Source of the DNA: JAFLCM01 sp964510955
GTDB lineage: Bacteria; Planctomycetota; Phycisphaerae; Phycisphaerales; UBA1924
Direction: 5' to 3'
Length of the DNA stretch: 20,386 nt
NCBI GenBank assembly: GCA_964510955.1
Contig: CAZEDW010000057.1
Location: 1 to 20,386, forward strand
Shown: one piece after another, positions 6,579-13,567 of the stretch
How positions within the stretch are numbered: position 1 is the first letter of the stretch
Layout of the letters: every line of letters starts with the position of its first letter
Position numbers and translations under genes: made by a program
The notes under the pieces: model-generated
Database searches by the model: none
What the model was told of the DNA's origin: nothing
The model's input: the letters and a program-made list of their open reading frames with translations, nothing else

Positions 6579-8192
6579 CTAGCGCTTTTCGGCGCCGGCG
6601 GGGTTGTGCCATTGGCGGCCGTCGCGGAGAAGCAGGGCGTCGGCGGACGATGGTCCCCACGACCCGGCGGGGTAGCTCTCGATGCGCCGACGGACTTCCG
6701 GCGAGTGGATGACCGGGTCGCAGATCTTCCAGCCGCACTCGACCTCATCGCGGTGCTTGTAGAGGGTCTGGTCGCCGCGCATGGCGTCGATCATCAGCGG
6801 CCCGTACGCCTCGATGGGCTGGGTGTTGAAGGCCTTGGTGTAGTCCATGTCCATCTTCACCGAGTCGATGAGCAGCTTGGGCCCCGGCACCTTGGCCTCG
6901 AAGCGGAGGCTGACGCCGTCGTCGGGGGCGATGTTGATGACGATGCGGTTGGTGGGTCGGGCGGCGATGCCGCTGAGGCTCTCGATGCCGGCGAACAGGT
7001 CGGCGGGAGGGCGCTTGAACTGCACCACCACCTCGGTGAGCTTGCGGGCCATCTTCTTGCCCGAGCGGACATAGAACGGGACACCGTTCCAGCGCCAGTT
7101 GTCGAAGTGGACGCGGATGGCGCCGTAGGTCTCGGTCATGCGTGAGGCGGTGACGCCCTCGAGCTCGACGTAGGCCCGGCCGCCGTCCTCGTCCTCGGCG
7201 TTGCCGCTGGGGCCGTAGCGTCCGAGGACGGCGTCCTCGTGGGCCTTGTCCATGCTGATGGGGCGCATGGCGTTGGCGACCTTGATTTTCTCGCGGCGGA
7301 TGTCGTCGGGGTGGAAGCGGCTGGGCGGCTCCATCGCCACCAGGGCCAGCACCTGCAGCAGGTGGCTCTGGATCATGTCGCGCGTGGCGCCGGCGGTGTC
7401 GTAGAAGTTGCCCGCGCGCTTGCCCACGCCCACCTTCTCGGCGGCGGTGACCTGCACATGGTCCACGAACTGGTTGTTCCACAGCGGCTCGAAGATGGTG
7501 TTGGCGAAGCGCATCACCAGGATGTTCTGCACCAGCTCCTTGCCCAAGTAGTGATCGATGCGGTAGATCGACTCTTCCTCGAAGACGCGCCCGAGCGAGC
7601 GGTTGAGGTTCTCGGCGGTGGCCAGGTCGACGCCGAAGGGCTTCTCGACGATGATCCGCTGCCAGGGCACCTTGTCGGCGTTGACGGCGCACCAGCGCTT
7701 GCCCTCGAAGATCATGCCGGCGGCGCCGATCTGCTCGACGATCGGCTCGTAGAGGTTGGGCGAGACCGAGAGATAGAAGAGCACGTTGGGGCTGGCGATG
7801 CCGCCGAGGCCGCTCTGGGTGGCGTTGGGGTCGCCGCGGTTGATGCCGTGCAGCTTGCCGAGCTGGTTGATGCGGGTGATGAAGCCGGGGTACATGTCGG
7901 GCTGGGCGGCGTCGCCGGTGTGGTAGTGCACGCAGCGGACGAACTCGAGCCACGATTTCTCGTCGAAGTGCGAGGCGTGCTTGGCGGCCCAGGGCCGGAG
8001 CTCCTCGCGCCAGGCATCGTCGGTCTTCTCGCGCCGGGCGACGCCGAGCACGCACAGCCCGGCGGGGGTGCGGCGCTGGCAGTAGAGTTCGTACAGAGCG
8101 GGGATGAGCTTTCGGGCCGTCAGGTCTCCCGAGGCGCCGTAGATGACTAGCACGCACGGGTCGGGTTGGGCTTTGAGTGATTCTGCCGCCAT
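6579..8192 (-). CDS. zwf: Glucose-6-phosphate 1-dehydrogenase
   Basis: The 537-residue enzyme oxidises glucose 6-phosphate to 6-phosphogluconolactone with NADP(+), the entry step of the oxidative pentose phosphate pathway. The N-terminal dinucleotide-binding loop is GASGDLTARKL (19-29). The phosphate-binding EKPFG is at 183-187 and the active-site RIDHYLGKE at 211-219. The C-terminal domain carries FYVRSGKKMARKLTEVVVQF and the AYGPLMIDAMRGDQTLY segment. The length is slightly above the usual 480-515 because of small insertions, for example INRGDPNATQSGLGG (117-131). The ATG at 8192 is supported by GGAG six bases upstream (8199-8202); further upstream sequence in frame has no similarity. Neither the 6-phosphogluconolactonase nor the 6-phosphogluconate dehydrogenase gene is adjacent. 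Confidence 0.97.
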   Translation of the reverse strand: MAAESLKAQPDPCVLVIYGASGDLTARKLIPALYELYCQRRTPAGLCVLGVARREKTDDAWREELRPWAAKHASHFDEKSWLEFVRCVHYHTGDAAQPDMYPGFITRINQLGKLHGINRGDPNATQSGLGGIASPNVLFYLSVSPNLYEPIVEQIGAAGMIFEGKRWCAVNADKVPWQRIIVEKPFGVDLATAENLNRSLGRVFEEESIYRIDHYLGKELVQNILVMRFANTIFEPLWNNQFVDHVQVTAAEKVGVGKRAGNFYDTAGATRDMIQSHLLQVLALVAMEPPSRFHPDDIRREKIKVANAMRPISMDKAHEDAVLGRYGPSGNAEDEDGGRAYVELEGVTASRMTETYGAIRVHFDNWRWNGVPFYVRSGKKMARKLTEVVVQFKRPPADLFAGIESLSGIAARPTNRIVINIAPDDGVSLRFEAKVPGPKLLIDSVKMDMDYTKAFNTQPIEAYGPLMIDAMRGDQTLYKHRDEVECGWKICDPVIHSPEVRRRIESYPAGSWGPSSADALLLRDGRQWHNPAGAEKR

Positions 8193-8234
8193 GGATAGCT
8201 CCGATGCTGCCAGAGGAAACCTGGATGCTCGGGC

Positions 8235-8264
8235 ATATTCGCCGCAGACGGCCCCGGCGTCCAA
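8235..8264 (-). promoter_or_regulatory. Candidate sigma-70 promoter of zwf
   Basis: On the minus strand TTGGAC (8264-8259) and GAATAT (8240-8235) are separated by 18 bp. This predicts a start near 8228 and a leader of about 36 bases containing the GGAG site. It is a match by eye only, in GC-rich DNA where AT-rich hexamers are scarce. Confidence 0.4.
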
Positions 8265-8320
8265 CCGGGCCGGGGTGCCCCGGCGGGCAGGAGGTTCGCG
8301 GTTCAGAATCTGATCACTTC

Positions 8321-8358
8321 AAAAAAAACCAGGCCTCCCGCAGGGAATGCAGGAGGCC
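8321..8358 (-). terminator. Rho-independent terminator of the VPTPGA gene pair
   Basis: Read on the minus strand, a 10-bp stem (GGCCTCCTGC with GCGGGAGGCC, one G-T pair) closes a seven-base loop. Eight T's follow after a two-base spacer. It lies 78 bp beyond the stop at 8437 and upstream of the zwf promoter, so it separates the two transcripts. Confidence 0.88.
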
Positions 8359-8436
8359 CGTATGGAAAAGGGCGATTGCCTAAGAAGAAAGTCTGGTCTC
8401 GCCCAAGAGTTCAGGATGTCGGAGCCCGCTCGCGGA

Positions 8437-8964
8437 TCAGCGGCGGCGCCGAGCGAAGCCCAGCAGGCCCAGGCCCGCGAGCGTCGCGGCGCCGGGGGTG
8501 GGGACGTTGGTGAAGGTGTAATCCTCACCGATCAGGTAGTCAGTGCCGCCGTTGAAGCTGGCGTCGAAGCCGAAGACGAGGGTCTGGCCGGGGCTCCAGA
8601 GGTTGTTGTCGGAGAAGGTCCAGCGGACGGCGTTGCCGCCGGGGACGACCAGGACCTCGGTGGTCTCGACGGCGCGGGGGTTGCCGCTCATCTGGACGGT
8701 GGGGAGCGGCAGGGCCAGGATGGTGGCGTCCGGGTTCACCTCGCCGGTGTCGGGCACCAGGATGGTGATCAGCAGGCTCTTGATGTACGAGGTGCTGGAG
8801 ACATCGTGGCTGATGGTCCAGTCGATGTGGAGCTGGGTGGGGCCGCCGCGCGTCGCGCCGGCGTCGGGTCCGCGACCGGAGCCGCTCATGGGGCCGGCGC
8901 TGGCGGCGCCGGCGGCAAGGGCCAGGGCGGCGGCGGTCAGGATCATCTTGCTGAGGGTCTTCAT
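8437..8964 (-). CDS. Exported protein with PEP-CTERM-like (VPTPGA) C-terminal tail
   Basis: The 175-residue protein starts with a signal peptide (MKTLSKMILTAAALALAAG, likely cleavage after ASA). It ends in a tripartite sorting-type tail: the motif VPTPGA, a hydrophobic helix (TLAGLGLLGF), and a basic cluster ARRRR. This is the layout of PEP-CTERM and related exosortase/rhombosortase substrates, with VPTPG in place of the usual VPEP. The mature part is probably all-beta, with alternating hydrophobic strands (LVVPGGNAVRWTFSDNNLWS, then TLVFGFDASF) and no recognised catalytic motif. The upstream gene on the same strand (start 9491) has the same architecture and ends 71 bp before this start, so the two likely form one transcript closed by the terminator at 8321-8358. 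The presence of a matching sorting enzyme elsewhere in the genome is inferred. The function is unknown. Confidence 0.85.
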   Translation of the reverse strand: MKTLSKMILTAAALALAAGAASAGPMSGSGRGPDAGATRGGPTQLHIDWTISHDVSSTSYIKSLLITILVPDTGEVNPDATILALPLPTVQMSGNPRAVETTEVLVVPGGNAVRWTFSDNNLWSPGQTLVFGFDASFNGGTDYLIGEDYTFTNVPTPGAATLAGLGLLGFARRRR

Positions 8965-9035
8965 GAGTGTGGTCTCTCGTGAACGGGCGCGGGCGTGTGC
9001 GGCGCCGGCCCGGTGAGGTGCGTGGGGGTTCCGGA

Positions 9036-9491
9036 TCAGGCGCGGCGACGACGGACGGCGACGAGGCCCGCGAGGCCCGCGAGCGACACCGCCCCGGGGG
9101 TCGGGACGTTGGTGACGGAGCGGACGATGCGGAACGCCGAGTCCTCGGGGTTGTCGACGGTCACCGTGAAGGTGCTGGTCTGGCCCGGGGTCATGCGGGT
9201 GAGCTCGCCGAAGCTGAAGCGGATCTGCTTGGCGGACTCGTTGAGCGTGAGGGTGGTGTCGGCGCGGTTGGTGCTGTGGCGGTTCAGGTCCGAGTCAAAG
9301 AGCACCAGGGCCAGCGCGAGCGGGTCGTACGACGCCGCCAGCGGGGCCTTGATCTCGAAAAGGACGCTGGTCCACGCGTTGGTGGTGTTGTTGGTGACGC
9401 TGAACGTCAGGACGCTGACGGACGCCGAAGCGGCGCCGGCAACGGCGCAGAGCAACGCGGCGCTTCCAAGGGCCTTGCTGATGAGGCGCAT
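9036..9491 (-). CDS. Second exported protein with VPTPGA C-terminal tail
   Basis: The 151-residue product has a signal peptide (MRLISKALGSAALLCAVAGA, cleavage near ASA-SVS). A beta-rich mature region follows (VLTFSVTNNTTNAWTSVLFE, then QTSTFTVTVDNPEDSAFRIV), resembling a small Ig-like or carbohydrate-binding sandwich. The tail is VPTPGAVSLAGLAGLV followed by AVRRRRA. It shares the architecture of its downstream neighbour but little sequence in the mature part, so the two are probably not recent duplicates. The ATG at 9491 gives the signal peptide directly at the N-terminus; a GAGGGA stretch lies nine bases upstream (9501-9506). The longer frame upstream would bury the signal peptide and is rejected. 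A candidate promoter about 190 bp upstream suggests a long leader. Confidence 0.82.
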   Translation of the reverse strand: MRLISKALGSAALLCAVAGAASASVSVLTFSVTNNTTNAWTSVLFEIKAPLAASYDPLALALVLFDSDLNRHSTNRADTTLTLNESAKQIRFSFGELTRMTPGQTSTFTVTVDNPEDSAFRIVRSVTNVPTPGAVSLAGLAGLVAVRRRRA

Positions 9492-9888
9492 ACCTCTTAC
9501 TCCCTCGCGGGCGGGGCCGCGATTCCCAGTGCCACAGCCGCCCTTGTGCGAGGGTCGGCCGCATACAACAAACCCTGAGCGTGACGGCTGCGAACCGGCC
9601 TGCAACCGGGGCGCATCGACACCGCATCAGGAACAGATGGTCGTTCTCTCGGAGCAGACTCCGGCCGCCCTGTGCATGACGGCACCTACAACATAGCACC
9701 ATCCCAAACCAAAGCAAGCGCACAAACGGGGAATTTTGCCCGACTTATGGAGGGCGGGGGCCGAGAACCGCTCGGCATTGCCTCGCGGCAAGCGATCGAC
9801 TCGCATGGATGACCCGTTCTTTGAGCCCCAGGGTTGGTTCGGCGAAAGACCACAGGCGCTGAACCGCAGGATGCAGAACGGCCCCGGT
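9492..9888. other. Intergenic region of about 400 bp without a supported gene
   Basis: No coding frame here looks real on either strand. The part next to 9491 would be the leader of the VPTPGA gene pair. A candidate promoter is at 9690-9717. Two adjacent small hairpins lie at 9760-9776 (GCCGAG / CTCGGC) and 9778-9791 (TTGCC / GGCAA). They are on the 3' side of the DUF255 gene and have no T-tract, so they are at best weak termination signals. Confidence 0.5.
9690..9717 (-). promoter_or_regulatory. Candidate sigma-70 promoter of the VPTPGA gene pair
   Basis: On the minus strand TTGCTT (9717-9712) and TATGTT (9695-9690) are separated by 16 bp in a locally AT-richer stretch. Transcription would start near 9683, leaving a leader of about 190 bases before the ATG at 9491. 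Judged by eye only. Confidence 0.4.
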
Positions 9889-12372
9889 TCAACCCGGATC
9901 GATCGCGACATCGAGCGACACTGTCTGGGGCGCCAGGCATTCGCGGTCGGTGCAGGCGACGTACGTCAGCACGAGCATGGGGCGCGCGCTCCAGAGCGCC
10001 TCTGTGCGTGAAAGCCGGACGGTCAGTTCGAGTTCGCCGTGGTGCACCAGCAGCGGTTTGTCGTTCTTGCCCGGAGGTGACGCGGCCCCTTTGTATGGCT
10101 CGCCTTCGGGGTATTGCACCTGGGCCTCGATGCCTTCGCCTCCTTCAACTCGGATCGACAGGCCCTGCATACCTTCAACACCCGGCTCGTGGGCGGCGAT
10201 GTGCATGCCCGGTTTGATGACGAGCTTGAGGTGCAGCTCCGCGGAGCCCGACTTGGGGACGCCGATGCGGTCTGACGAGGCGTGGACTTCGACGGGAGGC
10301 TCGGTCGAAACGGTGGGGGAGGGGTTTGTGGGTTCGGCGGCGGCGGTGGCCGGCGCGGGGAGCGAGTCGAGGGCGTCGGGCTTCACGGCGAGCAGCCGCA
10401 GCACGGCGCGGGTGGCGTTCAGGCTGCCGACCGGGTTGCGGGCGATGTCGGACGAGAGCGAGCCGGCGAGCGCGATGGCCCGCTCGAGGTACTCGGGCTT
10501 GCGGGTGAGCTGGTAGAGGTCGATCAGGTTGTGCAGCATGACGCCCTGACCGCTGGGGAGCGCCCCGTCGTGGACGCTGCGGGCGCGCACCAGCAGGTCG
10601 GGCTGGCCGTCGCGCGTGTCGAAGAGTGCGCCGGGCGCTTCGGGCGAGCCGAAGCGTTCGAGCGCGATGCGGGTGAGCTCCTCGGCCCCGTTGAGATAGC
10701 GCAGGTCGGCCCGCACGAACGCCGCGCTCGCGAGGTGGAGCTTGATGAGTCCCTGCACGACGAAGGCGTAATCTTCGAGGAACCCGGCGGTTTTGGCCTT
10801 GGTGTCGCGGTAGGTGCGGAACAGTCCGCCGGTCTTGGTCCGCATGTTGACCAGGAAAAACTTGGCGGCCCGCTCGCCGGCGTCGAGGTAGGCGGGCGCT
10901 CCGAGCGCCATCGATCCGTCGGCGAGGGCCCCGATCATCAGGCCGTTCCACGAGGTGATGACCTTGTCATCGGTGCGCGGCTGGGGTCGTGCGCCGCGGG
11001 CCTTGAGGAGCGCGGTCTGCACGCCGCCCCAGCGCTTGCCGAACTCTTCGCCGTCGAGCTTCATGTCCTGGGCGAGCTTCTCGGGCCGGTCCGGCAGGAA
11101 AAGGACGTTCTTGCGCCCGTCTTCGGGGTGGTGGGGGTCCTGGAAGTTGGGGCCGTCCTCGAAGCCCAGCAGGCGCGCGGCGAACACGGACTCGGATTCG
11201 CCCAGCGCTTCGGTCAACTGGGCGCGGGTCCAGAGATAGTTCTGGCCTTCGCGCCCGTCCACCTCGGCGTCCTGGGCCGACCAGAAAGCTCCGGTCTCCT
11301 TGTCGAGCATCTCACGGAGCACATAGTCAAGGGTCTCGCGGACGACGCGGGCGTCGAACGGGTCGCGGCTGATGGCGAACGAGCGGGCGTAGAGGCTGGC
11401 GAGCTGTGCGTTGTCGTACAGCATCTTCTCGAAGTGCGGCACGAGCCATTTCTCGTCGGTGCTGTAGCGGTGGAAGCCGCCGCCGACCTGGTCGTACATG
11501 CCGCCCAGGGCCATCTTGTCGAGCGTGACGCGCACGGCGGAGCGGACGGCGCCGTCGATGGCGGGCTCGCGGATACGGCCGGCGAGCTCGAGGAGGAAAT
11601 CGCAGAAGACCGGCTGAGGGAACTTGGGGGCCTGGCCGAAGCCCCCGTACTTGGTGTCGTGGATGTTGAGGAGGGTTTGCAGGGCGCGGGCGACGTCGTT
11701 CGGGCCGACGCGGACGGGTTCGTGCCCGCGCGTCATCTCCTCGCGGATGGCCTGTGTCACCTGCGCTGCCTGGGCCATCACCTTGTCGTGGTCCTGCTTC
11801 CAGGCCCTGGCGATGTTGGCGGCGACCTCCGGAAGGGAAGCCATCCCCGAGCGGGGTTCGGGCGGGAAATAGGTGCCGGCGTAGAACGGCTCGAGGCCGG
11901 CGTCCTGCTCGGCGCGCGTGCCCGGGGGCGTGAGCCACACGCTCATGGGCCAGCCGCCGCGCCCGGACATGAGCTGCACCGCCATCATGTACACGTCGTC
12001 GACGTCGGGGCGTTCCTCGCGGTCGACCTTGATGCAGACGAAGTTCTCGTTGAGCAGCTTCGCGATGGCCTCGTCTTCGAAGCTCTCGCGCTCCATGACG
12101 TGGCACCAGTAGCAGGTGGAGTAGCCGATGGAGAGGAAGATGGGGACGTTCCGACGCCTGGCCTCGGCGAAGGCCTCGTCGCCCCAGGGCATCCAGTCAA
12201 CGGGGTTGTGCGCGTGCTGGCGGAGGTAGGGGCTGGACTCGGTGGCGAGGCGGTTGGTGTGCGCGGGAGCCGCGGGGGTGGACGGGGCGGACTGGGCGCA
12301 GCACATGGAGGCTCCACAGGCAAGGATGGCGAAAAGGAAGAATCGCGGCGTCAGCGATCCGGGATGTGGCAT
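9889..12372 (-). CDS. Exported DUF255 thioredoxin-like protein fused to a DsbD-alpha-like domain
   Basis: The 827-residue protein is built of three parts. An N-terminal signal sequence (RFFLFAILACGASMCCAQ) is followed at about 38-200 by the DUF255 (YyaL/SPATA20) thioredoxin-like domain, with the hallmark HNPVDWMPWGDEAF and the redox motif C87-Y-W-C90 in SIGYSTCYWCHVMERESFED. Next comes an alpha/alpha-barrel like those of N-acylglucosamine 2-epimerases (about 220-660; GGMYDQVGGGFHRYSTDEKW, VPHFEKMLYDNAQL, SWNGLMIGALADGS). The final 130 residues resemble the DsbD N-terminal (alpha) domain, ending in TYVACTDRECLAPQTVSL with its two cysteines. Ordinary DUF255 proteins are about 600-700 residues and appear cytoplasmic. 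Here the signal sequence and the DsbD-alpha part point to an extracytoplasmic thiol-redox role (inference). A lipoprotein reading (Cys at 19) is possible but weak. No Shine-Dalgarno is seen at the ATG. Confidence 0.9.
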   Translation of the reverse strand: MPHPGSLTPRFFLFAILACGASMCCAQSAPSTPAAPAHTNRLATESSPYLRQHAHNPVDWMPWGDEAFAEARRRNVPIFLSIGYSTCYWCHVMERESFEDEAIAKLLNENFVCIKVDREERPDVDDVYMMAVQLMSGRGGWPMSVWLTPPGTRAEQDAGLEPFYAGTYFPPEPRSGMASLPEVAANIARAWKQDHDKVMAQAAQVTQAIREEMTRGHEPVRVGPNDVARALQTLLNIHDTKYGGFGQAPKFPQPVFCDFLLELAGRIREPAIDGAVRSAVRVTLDKMALGGMYDQVGGGFHRYSTDEKWLVPHFEKMLYDNAQLASLYARSFAISRDPFDARVVRETLDYVLREMLDKETGAFWSAQDAEVDGREGQNYLWTRAQLTEALGESESVFAARLLGFEDGPNFQDPHHPEDGRKNVLFLPDRPEKLAQDMKLDGEEFGKRWGGVQTALLKARGARPQPRTDDKVITSWNGLMIGALADGSMALGAPAYLDAGERAAKFFLVNMRTKTGGLFRTYRDTKAKTAGFLEDYAFVVQGLIKLHLASAAFVRADLRYLNGAEELTRIALERFGSPEAPGALFDTRDGQPDLLVRARSVHDGALPSGQGVMLHNLIDLYQLTRKPEYLERAIALAGSLSSDIARNPVGSLNATRAVLRLLAVKPDALDSLPAPATAAAEPTNPSPTVSTEPPVEVHASSDRIGVPKSGSAELHLKLVIKPGMHIAAHEPGVEGMQGLSIRVEGGEGIEAQVQYPEGEPYKGAASPPGKNDKPLLVHHGELELTVRLSRTEALWSARPMLVLTYVACTDRECLAPQTVSLDVAIDPG

Positions 12373-12443
12373 GGGCGGACTGTAGGGCGGCCCCCGCCGG
12401 GCGAACCCCCCTGACAGAATCCTTCCGGGCGACCGAGAAGGCG

Positions 12444-12472
12444 TTGCCCTTGCTCGAGTTTTCCGCTATGAT
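12444..12472 (+). promoter_or_regulatory. Sigma-70 promoter of rpmB
   Basis: TTGCCC (12444-12449) and TATGAT (12467-12472) are separated by exactly 17 bp. Transcription would start near 12479, giving a leader of about 70 bases before the L28 start. This is the best promoter match in the window. Confidence 0.6.
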
Positions 12473-12539
12473 CTCCGCCCCACTCGCCGGGCTCTCGGCA
12501 TTTTCGGTTGAGCGTTCGGTGGGTCCAGATCCAGGTCTC

Positions 12540-12543
12540 GGAG
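12540..12543 (+). promoter_or_regulatory. Shine-Dalgarno site of rpmB
   Basis: GGAG lies six bases before the ATG at 12550 and fixes the start against an in-frame upstream start at 12508. The spacer CCCCCC is the same as in the fasciclin gene. Confidence 0.6.
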
Positions 12544-12549
12544 CCCCCC

Positions 12550-12825
12550 ATGTCCAACGTTTGCCATTTTACCGGTAAGAAGCCCGCCTTCGGCAACTAC
12601 GTGTCGCGCAGCGGCGCCTCGGTCAAGTCGGGCGGGTTCGGCCTGAAGACCTCCGGCATCGCGCGGCGCCGGTTCAACCCGAACATCAAGGTTGTGACCG
12701 CCGTGATCGACGGCTCGCCGCAGCGCGTGCGGGTGTCGACCAAGGCGATCAAGAGCGGGCTGGTGGTGAAACCGCTGAAGCGCAAGTACGGGTACACCGC
12801 CAAGCAGAAGGCCGCCAAGCACTGA
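12550..12825 (+). CDS. rpmB: 50S ribosomal protein L28
   Basis: The 91-residue basic protein is a component of the large ribosomal subunit. It begins with MSNVCHFTGKKPAFGNYVSR, the usual L28 opening, in which the family's CxxTGKxP pattern is replaced by C-H-F-T-G-K-K-P. It continues with the conserved RRRFNPNIK segment and the VRVSTKAIKSG stretch near the C-terminus. There is only one Cys, so this is a form without the CxxC zinc knuckles. The length is close to the family's 60-95 residues. It stands alone, not next to rpmG, and has its own promoter (12444-12472) and terminator (12853-12882). It is divergent from the DUF255 gene. Confidence 0.95.
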   Translation: MSNVCHFTGKKPAFGNYVSRSGASVKSGGFGLKTSGIARRRFNPNIKVVTAVIDGSPQRVRVSTKAIKSGLVVKPLKRKYGYTAKQKAAKH

Positions 12826-12852
12826 GCGGTGGTGCGCATCTTGGAAACGATG

Positions 12853-12882
12853 CCGCCCGCGGACGCGGGCGGTTTGCTTTTT
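12853..12882 (+). terminator. Rho-independent terminator of rpmB
   Basis: A perfect 8-bp stem (CCGCCCGC / GCGGGCGG) with a GGAC tetraloop is followed by TTTGCTTTTT. It starts 27 bp after the rpmB stop and lies 23 bp before the end of the convergent gene at 12906. Confidence 0.9.
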
Positions 12883-12905
12883 GGGATGGGCTGCAAACGG
12901 AGCGA

Positions 12906-13397
12906 TCAGGGGCCGGACTGGGGCGGGTCGGTGGCGTCGATCCGGCCCTCCAGCACGGCGGTTGTCTTGTCCTTGATCCGCTGCTTGGCGGCCAGCGCTG
13001 CGTTCTTCACGGTGTTGCGGGCCGTGGTCAGCGCGTCCTTCACGGCGTCCACGCGCGTCTTGGGAGCCTTGGCCGCCTTGAGGGCCGCGGCGGTGGTGCG
13101 CGACAGCGCGCTGAAGGATTTTTCAGCGCGGGAGGCCAGCGCGTCCATGCCCTTGACGAACTTGTTCCCCTGGAACTTGATCGTCCGCGCGGGCTGCCCG
13201 TACATCGCGTTCAGGGTCGCGACCGCGTTGTCCGACGCGGCCTGGATCTGGTCGAGCAGCGCCGACTGCTGGTTCTGGATTTGTTCGATCAGCGGGTCGG
13301 TGACCTCGGCGGCACGGGCCCGCGGCGCTCCCAGCGCCGAGAGCATCGCGAGCAAGACGGCGGCGAACAGCGGGATTCGGCGGGTGATCACGTGCAT
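12906..13397 (-). CDS. Exported helical protein of unknown function
   Basis: The 163-residue protein has a clear signal peptide (MHVITRRIPLFAAVLLAMLS, likely cleavage in ARA-AEV at about 29-30). The mature part is almost entirely Ala/Lys/Gln-rich helix with heptad-like spacing, for example IEQIQNQQSALLDQIQAASD and later SRTTAAALKAAKAPKTRVDA, ending in a polar tail. It is very basic overall and could form a periplasmic coiled coil. I recognise no family. The start is well supported by AGAGGTAA six bases upstream of the ATG (13404-13411), the best Shine-Dalgarno in the window. It converges on rpmB and is divergent from the P-type ATPase gene. Neither neighbour explains its role. Confidence 0.75.
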   Translation of the reverse strand: MHVITRRIPLFAAVLLAMLSALGAPRARAAEVTDPLIEQIQNQQSALLDQIQAASDNAVATLNAMYGQPARTIKFQGNKFVKGMDALASRAEKSFSALSRTTAAALKAAKAPKTRVDAVKDALTTARNTVKNAALAAKQRIKDKTTAVLEGRIDATDPPQSGP

Positions 13398-13403
13398 CGG
13401 GCG

Positions 13404-13411
13404 TTACCTCT
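13404..13411 (-). promoter_or_regulatory. Strong Shine-Dalgarno site of the helical exported protein
   Basis: On the minus strand AGAGGTAA lies six bases before the ATG at 13397. It is stronger than the sites of the other genes here and suggests efficient translation. Confidence 0.6.
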
Positions 13412-13567
13412 GTGGGTCACCGATGACTGTACGCCCCGGCGCAGTCAGGCGTTCCTGGCGGGGGCCGGCGAACACGATTTTCGACACGGTTTCGGGCCGA
13501 TATTCCCCTGGGTAATCGATACTGGTTCTCACCCCACCGGGGACCGAACGGCACCTAGGGTTCATCG

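Noticed and set aside
7239..8150. 303-codon open frame on the plus strand opposite zwf
   Set aside because: Antisense shadow of zwf with no family motifs; zwf is certain.
9880..9898. tRNA T-arm-like sequence (GGTTCAACCC)
   Set aside because: No acceptor, D or anticodon arms can be built around it, and it overlaps the end of the DUF255 coding frame.
9736..10011. 91-codon open frame on the plus strand
   Set aside because: It has no start signal or family motif and runs antisense into the DsbD-alpha part of the neighbouring gene.
10282..12414. 710-codon open frame on the plus strand opposite the DUF255 gene
   Set aside because: The translation is a Gly/Val/Glu/Ala-rich shadow of the DUF255-DsbD gene, whose CYWC and DUF255 motifs are clear on the other strand.
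13480..13567. Metal-responsive operator before the P-type ATPase gene
   Set aside because: AT-richer words such as GATATT and GATACT occur, but no convincing dyad or -35/-10 pair with correct spacing was found.
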